DNA of 64,000 bases from Geomonas anaerohicana (GTDB lineage Bacteria > Desulfobacterota > Desulfuromonadia > Geobacterales > Geobacteraceae). Location: positions 760,111-824,110 of the forward strand of contig NZ_JAEMHL010000001.1 of NCBI RefSeq assembly GCF_016458305.1, read 5' to 3'. A model generated the notes under the pieces. That model saw only the letters and a list, made by a program, of their open reading frames with translations. It was not told the DNA's origin and did no database searches. The position numbers were made by a program, and so were the translations under genes. The stretch's first letter is position 1. Each line of letters opens with the position of its first letter. Positions 1-8,497 of this stretch are shown here, piece by piece.

Positions 1-150
1 TTCATCAACATGTCCGTCGTCACGGGACTGCTCCCCACCAAGGGGATCGCGCTCCCGTTTCTTAGCTACGGCGGCAGTTCGCTGATCATTTCGCTGTGCG
101 CGGTAGGCGTGCTTCTCAACGTCTCCACCAGGATGAGGGGGACGCCATGA
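1..150 (+). CDS. ftsW: FtsW, C-terminal end (cut by window edge)
   Basis: Only the last 49 codons of a SEDS-family glycosyltransferase/lipid II polymerase for septal peptidoglycan are present; the frame is open from base 1 and ends with TGA at 148-150. The fragment contains [18 protein letters not shown], the C-terminal SEDS signature shared by FtsW and RodA, followed by a hydrophobic helix and a short basic tail. Its position directly before murG in a mur/fts cluster favours FtsW over RodA. The stop codon overlaps the murG start (ATGA), which suggests translational coupling. Confidence 0.9.
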   Translation, partial: FINMSVVTGLLPTKGIALPFLSYGGSSLIISLCAVGVLLNVSTRMRGTP

Positions 151-1226
151 GGCTGATTATCGCGGGAGGCGGCACCGGGGGGCATCTCTTCCCCGGCATA
201 GCGGTGGCCGAGGAATTCCTGGCCCGCGGCCCGGAAAACGAGGTCCTTTTCGTGGGCACCGAGCGCGGCATCGAGGCGCGCCTGTTGCCCAAGCTGGGCT
301 ATAAGCTGGAGCTGATCTCCGCCAGCGGGATGAAGGGGATGGGCACCGTCAAGAAGCTCATGAGTGCCGGGCGCCTGTTGTACGGCTACTCGCAGTCCAG
401 GAAGATCCTGAAGAGCTTCAAGCCGGACGTGGTGCTCGGTGTCGGCGGCTATGCCTCCGCCCCGATCCTCCTCGCCGCGCGCGGCATGGGCATCCGCACC
501 TTCATCCACGAGCAGAACGCCGCACCCGGCCTCACCAACAAGGTATTGAGCCGGGTGGTCGACGGGATCTTCATCTCCATGGAGGAGGCTGCCAGCTTCT
601 TTCCGGGGAAAAGCACCCAGATGACCGGCAATCCGATCCGCAAGGAAATCCTGTGGGGGTTCCAGGAGCAGCGCAGCAGGACTACGGGCGACACTTTCAG
701 CCTGCTCGTTTTCGGCGGCAGCGCCGGTGCCCAGCGCATCAACAGCGCCATGCTGGAGGCGCTGCCCCACCTGGGAGAGGTGAAGCACAAACTGCGCATC
801 ACGCACCAGACCGGCGAGAAGGACGTGGCGCGGGTGCGCGAGGGGTACCAGGCCCAGGGTGTCCAGGCGCAGGTGCTCTCCTTCATCGACAACATGTCCG
901 CGGCCTACGGGGCGGCCGACCTGGTGATCTGCCGGGCCGGGGCCACCACCATCGCCGAGGTGACCGCCTGCGGCAAGGGATGCATCTTCATCCCGTATCC
1001 GTTTGCGGCCGACGACCACCAGAGGAAAAACGCCGAGTCGCTGGTGAAGCGCGACGCCGGGCGGATGATCCTCGAGGAAGATCTGACCGGCGAGCATCTG
1101 GCCGCCGAGGTCCTGAACCTGATGAATCACCCGGAGCAGGTAGCCGAGTTGGAGAAGAACGCCAGGTCCCTGGCCCAACTCGACGCCGCCCAGGCCATCG
1201 TTGCGGCCATGGTTTTGAAAAACTAA
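147..1226 (+). CDS. murG: MurG, lipid II synthase (UDP-GlcNAc transferase)
   Basis: 359-residue GT-B glycosyltransferase that adds GlcNAc from UDP-GlcNAc to lipid I on the inner face of the membrane. Visible motifs are the N-terminal glycine-rich loop [29 protein letters not shown] near residue 125, the C-domain nucleotide loop [11 protein letters not shown] near residue 190, and [11 protein letters not shown] near residue 260. The start at 147 overlaps the ftsW stop; an upstream extension to 96 would run through ftsW in another frame and lacks homology. Length is normal for the family. It is followed by a 173-bp spacer with inverted repeats before murC. Confidence 0.97.
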   Translation: MRLIIAGGGTGGHLFPGIAVAEEFLARGPENEVLFVGTERGIEARLLPKLGYKLELISASGMKGMGTVKKLMSAGRLLYGYSQSRKILKSFKPDVVLGVGGYASAPILLAARGMGIRTFIHEQNAAPGLTNKVLSRVVDGIFISMEEAASFFPGKSTQMTGNPIRKEILWGFQEQRSRTTGDTFSLLVFGGSAGAQRINSAMLEALPHLGEVKHKLRITHQTGEKDVARVREGYQAQGVQAQVLSFIDNMSAAYGAADLVICRAGATTIAEVTACGKGCIFIPYPFAADDHQRKNAESLVKRDAGRMILEEDLTGEHLAAEVLNLMNHPEQVAELEKNARSLAQLDAAQAIVAAMVLKN

Positions 1227-1228
1227 AG

Positions 1229-1383
1229 ACGTTCAACGTTCAAGGTTCAACGTTTGAAACGTGAACGTCGCTCCGGGCGTTCCACTGGTACGGCACCACC
1301 TGCAGTGATCGGATTTTGAAGTAGCAGTCACCGGACTGCCGAACGAAGCAAAGTAATTGGGCGAACGTTGAACGTTGAACGGC
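1229..1383. repeat. Inverted GTTCAACGTT-type repeat between murG and murC
   Basis: The left part (1229-1266) contains iterated GTTCAACGTTCAAGG words. The right part (1361-1383) contains the reverse complement GCGAACGTTGAACGTTGAAC. The two could form a long hairpin. It resembles the low-complexity intergenic repeats seen at several other points in this window and interrupts an otherwise tightly packed cluster. No function can be assigned. Confidence 0.7.
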
Positions 1384-1399
1384 CTTTAAGGAGTTTTAA

Positions 1400-2785
1400 G
1401 TGTACGGAAAGATAGAGCGGATACATTTCGTCGGCATCGGCGGCATCGGCATGAGCGGGATCGCGGAGGTGCTGCTGAACCTGGGGTACAAGGTCTCGGG
1501 CTCCGACCTCAGGAGTTCGGACACCACCCAGCGCCTGGAAACCCTGGGGGGCGAGATCTTCATCGGCCACGCCGCCGAGAACGTGGCCCAGGCGGACGTG
1601 GTGGTCATCTCCAGCGCCGTGCACGAAGACAACCCCGAGGTGATAGAGGCGCACCTGAAGCTGATCCCGGTGATCCCGCGTGCCGAGATGCTGGCCGAGC
1701 TGATGCGCATGAAGTACGGCGTCGCGGTCGCCGGCACCCACGGCAAGACCACCACCACTTCCATGGTGGCGACGCTCCTGGCCAAAGGTGGCATCGACCC
1801 GACCATGGTCATTGGCGGCAGGCTCAACTCTCTGGGCACCAATGCGCGTCTCGGGCAGGGGCAGTTCCTGGTGGCCGAGGCGGATGAGTCCGACGGCTCG
1901 TTCCTGCTCCTCTCCCCGACCATCGCCGTGGTCACCAACATCGACGCCGACCACCTCGACTTCTACAGCGGCATCGAGGAGATCAAGGACACCTTCGTCG
2001 AGTTCATCAACAAGGTGCCTTTCTACGGCTTGGCCGTGCTCTGTCTGGATAACGGCAATATCGCCGACATCCTGCCGCGGGTGAAGAAGCGCTTCACCAG
2101 CTACGGCCTGTCGGCCCAGGCGGACTTCCGCGCCACCGACGTGCGCCTGTCCGGCTTCTCCACCAGCTTCGTGGCACACCACAAAGGTGTCAGACTGGGC
2201 GAGATCACCTTCTCCATGCCCGGCGCACACAACGTGCTCAATGCCCTGGCCGCCATCGCGGTCGCCATGGAACTGGACATTCCGTTTGAGACCATCCAGG
2301 AAGGCTTCAAGGCCTTCGGCGGCGTCGGGCGCCGATTCTCCCTGAAAGGGGAGGTGAACGGCATCATGGTCGTCGACGACTACGGCCACCACCCGACCGA
2401 GATCAAGGCGACCCTGGCCGCGGCCAAGTCCGGCTTCGCCGAAAACCGCCTGGTGGTCGTGTTCCAGCCGCACCGCTACTCGCGCACCAAGGAACTCTTC
2501 GAGGACTTCGTCAAGGCGTTCCACGACGCGGACGTCCTGATCCTCACCGACATCTACGCGGCCGGCGAGGCCCCCATCGAGGGAATCACCGCCGAGTCGC
2601 TGGCGGCACGGGTGAGAAGGCACGGCCAGAAGGACGTCACCTGGATCCCGGAACGCGACAAGCTTTGCGAGCACCTGGAGCGGGTGCTGGTACCGGGCGA
2701 CATCCTGCTCACCCTCGGCGCCGGCAACGTCTGGCAGGTGGGTGAGACCATGCTGGAGCGCCTGAAGGCGGCGGGGGAAAAGTGA
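1400..2785 (+). CDS. murC: MurC, UDP-N-acetylmuramate--L-alanine ligase
   Basis: 461-residue cytoplasmic Mur ligase that adds L-Ala to UDP-MurNAc using ATP. It has the N-terminal Rossmann motif GIGGIGMSG (residues ~11-19), the P-loop [12 protein letters not shown] (~113-124), the central-domain motif EADESDGSF, and the C-domain motif [10 protein letters not shown]. The start codon is GTG at 1400 with a good AAGGAG ribosome site at 1388-1393. It overlaps murB by four bases (GTGA), so the two are probably translated in a coupled way. Length is typical. Confidence 0.97.
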   Translation: MYGKIERIHFVGIGGIGMSGIAEVLLNLGYKVSGSDLRSSDTTQRLETLGGEIFIGHAAENVAQADVVVISSAVHEDNPEVIEAHLKLIPVIPRAEMLAELMRMKYGVAVAGTHGKTTTTSMVATLLAKGGIDPTMVIGGRLNSLGTNARLGQGQFLVAEADESDGSFLLLSPTIAVVTNIDADHLDFYSGIEEIKDTFVEFINKVPFYGLAVLCLDNGNIADILPRVKKRFTSYGLSAQADFRATDVRLSGFSTSFVAHHKGVRLGEITFSMPGAHNVLNALAAIAVAMELDIPFETIQEGFKAFGGVGRRFSLKGEVNGIMVVDDYGHHPTEIKATLAAAKSGFAENRLVVVFQPHRYSRTKELFEDFVKAFHDADVLILTDIYAAGEAPIEGITAESLAARVRRHGQKDVTWIPERDKLCEHLERVLVPGDILLTLGAGNVWQVGETMLERLKAAGEK

Positions 2786-3687
2786 CCTGGTCCCGCGCCG
2801 ATCTGGAGCAGGTAGCGCAAGGGACGAAAGGAACCGTCCGGTGGGACGAACCGATGTCCCGGCACACCTCGCTCAGGGTAGGCGGACCGGCGGATCTCTA
2901 CCTGGAACCGGCGGACCTCGATGACCTGGAGCAAGCCCTGGGGCGGCTCCGGTCGGCAGGCATCCCCTGCCTGGTCATCGGAGGCGGCTATAACCTCCTG
3001 GTCCGCGACGGCGGCATCAGGGGATGCGTGGTCTCACTGAAAGGATTCGACAACCTGGAGCCGTTGCCGGGCGCGCGACTCGAGGTCGGCGCCGGGGTTA
3101 CCAACCAGGCCCTCACCCGCTACGCGGCGCAACAGTGCCTGGGAGGGATCGAATTCTTGAGCGCCATCCCGGGAAGTTTCGGCGGTGCGCTGACCATGAA
3201 TGCGGGCGCCCACGGCGGCGAGACCATGCAGCGGGTCGAGTTGCTGACCACGCTGCGGGAGAGCGGGGTGCTGGTCCGCAAACGGGACGAGTTGCAGTAC
3301 GGCTACCGCTTCCTGAAGCTGGAGCCGGGCGAGATAATCCTCGGGGCGCGGCTGAGACTGGAGCCGGTCGAGCGCCGTCTCATCGAGGAGAACATCCAGG
3401 AGTACATCGCCAAGCGCGGCGGCCAGCGGGTCGGCTTCCCCAACGCGGGTTCCTTCTTCAAGAATCCCGCCGGCGAGAGCGCCTGGCGGTTGATAGACCA
3501 GGCCGGGCTGCGCGGCTGGATGATCGGTGGAGCCCAGGTCTCCGAGGTGCACACCAACTTCCTGGTCAACAAGGGTGGCGCGCTGGCCGCCGACTTCCTG
3601 GCCCTCGCCGAGCTGATCAAGGCGCGGGTGAAGGAGCATAGCGGCGTCGAGCTTGAGGAAGAAGTAAGGATAGTCGGCGAAGGGTAG
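2782..3687 (+). CDS. murB: MurB, UDP-N-acetylenolpyruvoylglucosamine reductase
   Basis: 301-residue FAD enzyme that reduces UDP-GlcNAc-enolpyruvate to UDP-MurNAc with NADPH. The FAD-binding region has [13 protein letters not shown] and IGGGYNLLV. The substrate domain has [19 protein letters not shown], and the proton-donor serine lies in NAGSFFKNP. The length matches the shorter type II MurB group. The GTG start overlaps the murC stop. The downstream 223 bp before ddl are filled with palindromic repeats. Confidence 0.97.
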   Translation: MTWSRADLEQVAQGTKGTVRWDEPMSRHTSLRVGGPADLYLEPADLDDLEQALGRLRSAGIPCLVIGGGYNLLVRDGGIRGCVVSLKGFDNLEPLPGARLEVGAGVTNQALTRYAAQQCLGGIEFLSAIPGSFGGALTMNAGAHGGETMQRVELLTTLRESGVLVRKRDELQYGYRFLKLEPGEIILGARLRLEPVERRLIEENIQEYIAKRGGQRVGFPNAGSFFKNPAGESAWRLIDQAGLRGWMIGGAQVSEVHTNFLVNKGGALAADFLALAELIKARVKEHSGVELEEEVRIVGEG

Positions 3688-3711
3688 CTCAGAGGTATCT
3701 ATTCCGCCGCA

Positions 3712-3862
3712 GTTACCCTCACCCCGCCCCTCTCCCAGAGGGAGAGGGGGACACGAAAAGTTCCCTCCCCCGGAGGGGGAGGGTTAGGGAGGGGGAAGTT
3801 ATAAGCTTTCCCCCCACCCGACCTCCCCCCTCCGGGGGGAGGAGTTACGGCCCCCCCTAGAG
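3712..3862. repeat. Cluster of GC-rich palindromes (CCCTCTCCC-GGGAGAGGG type)
   Basis: Three consecutive palindromes fill this spacer: CCCCTCTCCCAGAGGGAGAG near 3727 preceded by CCCTCACCCC, CCCTCCCCCGGAGGGGGAGG near 3763, and CCTCCCCCCTCCGGGGGGAG near 3823. The first belongs to a family that recurs inside dnaE2 (13390-13437) and upstream of lexA (16181-16219). These are non-coding, REP-like elements; they may act as attenuating hairpins but that is inference. Confidence 0.75.
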
Positions 3863-3910
3863 AGGGGAACAAGCCGGACGAAGGAAACAAAAAGAAGAGG
3901 ACGTAACACG

Positions 3911-4828
3911 ATGACTGTAGCTGACCTGAAAACCAAGAAGATTGCCGTGCTGATGGGGGGGCTTTCCGCCGAGCGCGAGGTGTCCCTGAACAGCGGCAAG
4001 GCCGTGCTCGCCTCCCTGCAGCGCCAGGGTTTTAACGCTGTCGGCATCGACGTCGGCCGCGACCTGGCCCAGCGTCTGGCCGAGGAGAAGGTGGAGCTGG
4101 CCTTCATCGCCCTTCACGGCCGCTTCGGAGAAGACGGGTCCGTTCAAGGTCTCCTTGAGTTGATGGCGATCCCCTATACCGGTTCCGGCGTGCTTGCCTC
4201 GGCGCTGGCCATCGACAAGGTCGCTGCCAAGGTGATGTTCGCCGCCGCAGGCTTGAGGCTTGCGCCCTACCAGGTGCTGCGCCGTGGCGAGGAACTGAAG
4301 CTTGAGAACCCCCTGCCGGTGGTGGTGAAGCCCTCGAAGGAAGGTTCCTCGGTCGGCGTCAGCATCGTGAAAGAGCCCGGCCAGATGGCAAAGGCGCTCG
4401 AGGATGCCTTCCGTTACGACTCGGAGATCCTGGTCGAAGCGTTCATTAGCGGCAAGGAAGTCCAGGTGGGCATCCTCGACGGCCGTGCCATGGGCGCTAT
4501 CGAGATCGTGCCGAAAAACGAATTCTATGATTACGAGGCGAAGTACACCGATGGCGGCGCCGAGCACATCCTCCCGGCGCGCCTGCCGGAGAACGTGTAC
4601 CAGGCGGTGTTGAAGGAAGGCGAGAAGGCCCACGCCGCCCTTGGCTGTGACTGCTACAGCCGCGTCGACTTCCTTGTCAACGAGGCCGGCGAGTGCTACC
4701 TCCTTGAGGTCAACACCCTGCCGGGCATGACCGATCTGAGCCTGCTGCCGGAGATCGCCCGCGGCTCGGACATAGATTTCGACCAGTTGGTGGTGCGCAT
4801 CATCTCTGCCGCATCGCTGAAGATCTGA
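3911..4828 (+). CDS. ddl: D-alanine--D-alanine ligase
   Basis: 305-residue ATP-grasp enzyme that makes D-Ala-D-Ala for the peptidoglycan stem. Motifs are [18 protein letters not shown] at the N-terminus, [16 protein letters not shown] (~76-91), the ATP-lid serine loop KEGSSVGVS (~142-150), the omega-loop region EAKYTDGG, and the metal/substrate motif [15 protein letters not shown] near the end. Length is normal for the DdlB type. It sits between murB and ftsQ as in many dcw clusters, and an AAGAGGA ribosome site lies about 10 bases before the ATG. Confidence 0.96.
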   Translation: MTVADLKTKKIAVLMGGLSAEREVSLNSGKAVLASLQRQGFNAVGIDVGRDLAQRLAEEKVELAFIALHGRFGEDGSVQGLLELMAIPYTGSGVLASALAIDKVAAKVMFAAAGLRLAPYQVLRRGEELKLENPLPVVVKPSKEGSSVGVSIVKEPGQMAKALEDAFRYDSEILVEAFISGKEVQVGILDGRAMGAIEIVPKNEFYDYEAKYTDGGAEHILPARLPENVYQAVLKEGEKAHAALGCDCYSRVDFLVNEAGECYLLEVNTLPGMTDLSLLPEIARGSDIDFDQLVVRIISAASLKI

Positions 4829-4833
4829 AAGAC

Positions 4834-4886
4834 AGGTTAAGGTTGAGGTTAAGACGGTCTCTCAACCTCAACCCTAACCTCAACCT
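4834..4886. repeat. Inverted GGTTAAGGTTGAGG / CCTCAACCCTAACC repeat
   Basis: AGGTTAAGGTTGAGGTTAAG (4834-4853) is followed seven bases later by CTCAACCTCAACCCTAACCT and a further CAACCT (4861-4886). Together they can form a stem of about 20 bp in the ddl-ftsQ spacer. It has no T-run, so it is not an obvious intrinsic terminator. It is another low-complexity inverted repeat of the same style as that between murG and murC. Confidence 0.7.
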
Positions 4887-4944
4887 AGATGTATCGCCGG
4901 ATGCTATTTAATTGCATTGAAATTCAATCTAGACGGTAACTGCC

Positions 4945-5769
4945 ATGCGCGATTTACACGCCAAAAAACAGAGGGTGCCCCACAATAGGGTCAAGAAGCC
5001 GCCCAAGGAGCGTAAGCCCATCAACTGGGGCCCCATCCTCAAGTGGCTTTCCCGGGGGATAGGCGCCACCGCCATCTGCGCCGTCGCCGGTTTCGGCGGC
5101 TGGAAGGCGTACCACCTCGTCTCGCGCACCACGCTGCTCCGTCTGGAAACGATCGAGGTGTCGCCGCTGAAGAAGGTCTCCAGGGACGAGATCATCACCC
5201 TCGCCGGCGTCCGCCCCGGCGATTCCATGCTGGGACTCGACCTGAAGACCATCATGGCACGACTCTCCAAGGATCCCTGGCTGGAGCAGGTACAGGTGCG
5301 CCGCTACTTCCCGCACACCCTTTCCATCACCGCTTCGGAAAGGACCCCGCAGGCGGTGGCCAACGTTGGCTGCCTCTACTACCTGGACGAAAAGGGAGTG
5401 CTGTTCAAGTCGCTCTCCGAGGGGGACCGGCTCGACTTCCCGCTCATCACCGGCATCACCGAGGAGGACCTGACCCAGGATCCGAAGGGGTCCCAGGAAG
5501 CGCTGAAGAGCGCGCTGCAACTGATCGGCACCCTGAAGTCCGGGAGCGTGTTCAGCCTGGCGGATATTTCGGAGATTCATTACAGCAAGGGGTACGGCTT
5601 CACCCTGTTCACGATGCAGGGGGGCGTTCCGGTGAAACTGGGTAACGGCGACTTCAGTCAGAAACTGGCGCGCCTGTCCAACATCTACCGCGACCTCCAA
5701 CCGCAGATGCATGCATTGGATTACATAGACCTCGATTACATCGACAAAATCATAGTGAAAAAAGTGTAG
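4945..5769 (+). CDS. ftsQ: FtsQ, divisome scaffold protein
   Basis: 274-residue bitopic division protein of the FtsQ/DivIB family. A basic cytoplasmic N-terminus (residues 1-35, many Lys/Arg) precedes one membrane helix (~36-57). Then comes a periplasmic POTRA domain (LLRLETIEVSPLKKVSRDEI, LAGVRPGDSMLGLDL, WLEQVQVRRYFPHTLSI) and a beta domain with the SERTPQAV and ITG motifs. It acts in the FtsQLB complex. It lies directly before ftsA with a 14-bp spacer, the usual dcw order. Confidence 0.95.
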   Translation: MRDLHAKKQRVPHNRVKKPPKERKPINWGPILKWLSRGIGATAICAVAGFGGWKAYHLVSRTTLLRLETIEVSPLKKVSRDEIITLAGVRPGDSMLGLDLKTIMARLSKDPWLEQVQVRRYFPHTLSITASERTPQAVANVGCLYYLDEKGVLFKSLSEGDRLDFPLITGITEEDLTQDPKGSQEALKSALQLIGTLKSGSVFSLADISEIHYSKGYGFTLFTMQGGVPVKLGNGDFSQKLARLSNIYRDLQPQMHALDYIDLDYIDKIIVKKV

Positions 5770-5783
5770 GAAAAGGGGGGAGT

Positions 5784-7022
5784 ATGTCCGCAACCAGAAG
5801 GGATAACCTGATCGTCGGCCTTGATATAGGCACAACCAAGATCTGCGCCATCGTCGGCAACGTTACCGAGGACGGTATCGACATCGTCGGTATCGGTACC
5901 AGCCCGTCCAAGGGGCTCAGAAAAGGTGTCGTGATCAACATCGAGAGCACCGTATCCGCGATCAAGAAGGCGATCGAGGAGGCCGAGCTGATGGCCGGCT
6001 GCGAGATCAAGTCGGTCTACGCGGGCATCGCGGGCGGGCACATCAAGGGCTTCAACTCCCAGGGTGTCATCGCCATCAAGAACCGCGAGGTTTCCCCCGA
6101 GGACGTGAAGCGTGTCATCGAGGCCGCCAAGGCCATTGCCATCCCGATGGACCGCGAAGTGATCCACATCCTCCCCCAGGAATTCATCATCGACGACCAG
6201 GACGGCATCCGCGAGCCTCTTGGCATGAGCGGTGTCAGGCTGGAGGCCAAGGTGCACATCGTCACCGGCGCCGTCGCCAGCGCCCAGAACATCGTCAAGT
6301 CCTGCAACCGCGCCGGGCTGGAGGTTGCCGACATCGTCCTCGAGCAGCTTTCATCCTCCGAGGCCGTGCTCTCCGCCGACGAGAAGGAACTGGGCGTGGC
6401 GCTGGTGGACATCGGCGGCGGCACCACCGACATCGCCATCTTCGTGGACGGCGCCATCAAGCACACCTCCGTGCTTTCCCTGGGCGGCAACCATCTCACC
6501 AACGACATCGCCGTCGGCCTCCGCACCCCCATGGCCGAAGCCGAGCGCATCAAGCAGAAGTACGGCTGCTGCCTCTCCTCCCTGGTCGGCAAAGACGAGA
6601 CCATCGAGGTCCCCAGCGTCGGCGGCCGCAAGCCGCGCATTCTCTCCCGCCAGCTCCTGTGCGAAATCCTCGAGCCGCGCGTCGAGGAGATCTTCACCCT
6701 GGTCAACCGCGAGATCGTGAAGAGCGGCCTCGAGGACATGATCGCCTCGGGCGTGGTCATCACCGGTGGCTCCACCATCCTGGAAGGTATGCCGGAACTG
6801 GCCGAGCAGATCTTCAACCTCCCGGTACGCCGCGGCCTGCCGCAGCGCATCGGCGGCCTCACCGATGTCGTGAATTCGCCGGTTTACGCAACCGGCGTGG
6901 GCCTGGTGGTGTACGGCTCCAAGAACGTCGGCGTGCACGAGTTCCCGACCCAGCAAAGTGACGAAACCGTCTTCCGTCGGGTGAGCCGCAGGATGAAGGA
7001 TTGGTTTGGCGAGTTCTTCTAA
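5784..7022 (+). CDS. ftsA: FtsA, actin-like Z-ring membrane anchor
   Basis: 412-residue cytoplasmic actin-fold ATPase that tethers FtsZ to the membrane. The phosphate-1 loop GLDIGTTKICAIVG is at residues ~13-26, the SHS2/1C region includes VYAGIAGGHIKG, the phosphate-2 loop is VDIGGGTTDIAIF (~209-221), and the adenosine motif is VITGGSTILEGM (~328-339). The last 13 residues (SRRMKDWFGEFF) form the expected amphipathic membrane-targeting helix. Length is normal. ftsZ follows after a 111-bp spacer that may hold an additional promoter. Confidence 0.97.
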   Translation: MSATRRDNLIVGLDIGTTKICAIVGNVTEDGIDIVGIGTSPSKGLRKGVVINIESTVSAIKKAIEEAELMAGCEIKSVYAGIAGGHIKGFNSQGVIAIKNREVSPEDVKRVIEAAKAIAIPMDREVIHILPQEFIIDDQDGIREPLGMSGVRLEAKVHIVTGAVASAQNIVKSCNRAGLEVADIVLEQLSSSEAVLSADEKELGVALVDIGGGTTDIAIFVDGAIKHTSVLSLGGNHLTNDIAVGLRTPMAEAERIKQKYGCCLSSLVGKDETIEVPSVGGRKPRILSRQLLCEILEPRVEEIFTLVNREIVKSGLEDMIASGVVITGGSTILEGMPELAEQIFNLPVRRGLPQRIGGLTDVVNSPVYATGVGLVVYGSKNVGVHEFPTQQSDETVFRRVSRRMKDWFGEFF

Positions 7023-7133
7023 AAAAACACAAGATATAGTGTTTTAGGGCTTCCATTATCGGGGCAAACGTAGTATAAAACCGGCTAATATTTTTGCCGC
7101 CGCCGGGGGGCGCGATAATAAGGGGGGTAGTTC

Positions 7134-8288
7134 ATGTTTCATTTCGATGAAAGCATCGACCAGACTGCGAAGATAAAGGTGATAGGCGTTGGTGGTTCCG
7201 GCGGGAACGCGGTCAACACCATGATGGCTGTGGGCATCGCAGGGGTCGATTTCATCGTTGCCAATACTGATGCACAGGCGCTCAGGATGTCCAAGGCGCC
7301 GGTCAAGATACAGATCGGAACCCAGCTTACCAAGGGTCTCGGCGCAGGCGCGAACCCCAACGTGGGCCGCGACGCCGCCCTCGAGGATAGGGACAAGGTC
7401 GTCGAGGCACTGAAGGGTGCCGACATGATCTTCGTAGCCGCCGGCATGGGCGGCGGCACCGGCACCGGTGCTGCTCCGATCATCGCCGAGATCGCCCGCG
7501 AGCAGGGCGCGCTCACCGTGGGCGTGGTCACCAAGCCGTTCACCCGCGAAGGGCGTCAGCGCCTGGCCAAGGGTGAGGACGGCATCAAGGAACTCAAGAA
7601 GCACGTCGACTCCCTGATCGTGATCCCCAACGACAGGCTCTTGGGCCTCGCCGGCAAGTCCATGTCCATCCTGGACGCCTTCAAGCCGTCCGACGACGTG
7701 CTGCGCCAGGCGGTGCAGGGCATCTCCGACCTGATCACCCAGTCCGGCCTGATCAACGTCGACTTCGCCGACGTGAAGTCGATCATGAGCGAGCGCGGCA
7801 TGGCCATGATGGGTATCGGTCTGGGCAACGGTGAGAACCGTGCCGTCGACGCAGCTCTGAAAGCCATCTCCAGCCCGCTGCTGGAAGACATCGACATCTC
7901 CGGCGCCAAGGGCGTCCTGGTCAACATCTCCGGTTCCTCCTCCATGACCATGGACGAGTTCGATGCCGCCAGCAAGGTGATCCACGAGAAGGTGCACGAG
8001 GACGCCAACATCATCGTCGGTCTCGTCATCGACGAGAACCTTGGTGAGACCATCAAGGTCACCGCCATCGCCACCGGCTTTGGCGACCGTTTCGACCTCG
8101 AGAAAGGGCGTCACGAGATCAAGAACGTGAGCACCCTGGTCAAGCCGCAGCCTGAAGTGAACCGCGAGATCCCGACCTACATCCGCGCCAAGCAGGAGCG
8201 TGAAGCCACCAGGCAGCAGCGCAGCTTCCTGATGGACGACGAGGATCAGTACGACATCCCGACCTTCCTGAGGAAGTCGGTCGACTAG
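7134..8288 (+). CDS. ftsZ: FtsZ, tubulin-like division GTPase
   Basis: 384-residue GTPase that polymerises into the Z-ring. The GTP-binding signature [10 protein letters not shown] lies at residues ~104-113, [11 protein letters not shown] is the T7 synergy loop that completes the active site of the neighbouring subunit, and VGVVTKPF is present. A short linker leads to the C-terminal peptide [10 protein letters not shown] that binds FtsA. The ribosome site AAGGGGGG precedes the ATG. A strong terminator follows, so ftsZ closes the dcw cluster here. Confidence 0.98.
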   Translation: MFHFDESIDQTAKIKVIGVGGSGGNAVNTMMAVGIAGVDFIVANTDAQALRMSKAPVKIQIGTQLTKGLGAGANPNVGRDAALEDRDKVVEALKGADMIFVAAGMGGGTGTGAAPIIAEIAREQGALTVGVVTKPFTREGRQRLAKGEDGIKELKKHVDSLIVIPNDRLLGLAGKSMSILDAFKPSDDVLRQAVQGISDLITQSGLINVDFADVKSIMSERGMAMMGIGLGNGENRAVDAALKAISSPLLEDIDISGAKGVLVNISGSSSMTMDEFDAASKVIHEKVHEDANIIVGLVIDENLGETIKVTAIATGFGDRFDLEKGRHEIKNVSTLVKPQPEVNREIPTYIRAKQEREATRQQRSFLMDDEDQYDIPTFLRKSVD

Positions 8289-8309
8289 TACCCGACCCGA
8301 ATAAAAGCA

Positions 8310-8347
8310 AAAAGGCCCGGCCCCGTGAGGGAGCCGGGCCTTTTTTT
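8310..8347 (+). terminator. Rho-independent terminator after ftsZ
   Basis: The stem AAGGCCCGGC...GCCGGGCCTT is followed by seven T residues, 22 bp after the ftsZ stop. It is a textbook intrinsic terminator that separates the dcw operon from the downstream repeat element and kinase gene. Confidence 0.93.
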
Positions 8348-8368
8348 ATGCCGGACTCTCGCGGCAGA

Positions 8369-8478
8369 AGGGACTGGCTCCGTAAGGTGCCTGTCCCTCT
8401 AGCGGAACGCCCCTTTCAGCTCAGCCACCTTCCTCAAGCACTAAGGGGACAGGCACCTGGCGGAGCCAGTCCCCCTCT
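8369..8478. repeat. REPIN-like element, family A, copy 1
   Basis: Two inverted arms flank a short interior: left GGGACTGGCTCCGTAAGGTG (followed by CCTGTCCCT) and right GGGGACAGGCACCTGGCGGA (followed by GCCAGTCCCC). The interior CGGAACGCCCCTTTCAGCTC reappears in reverse orientation in the copy at 18999-19110. Two linked inverted REP arms with a conserved core are the architecture of REPINs, non-autonomous elements usually mobilised by REP-associated tyrosine transposases. No such transposase is in the window. Confidence 0.8.
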
Positions 8479-8497
8479 TTCGCAGAAGGGGGCCAAG

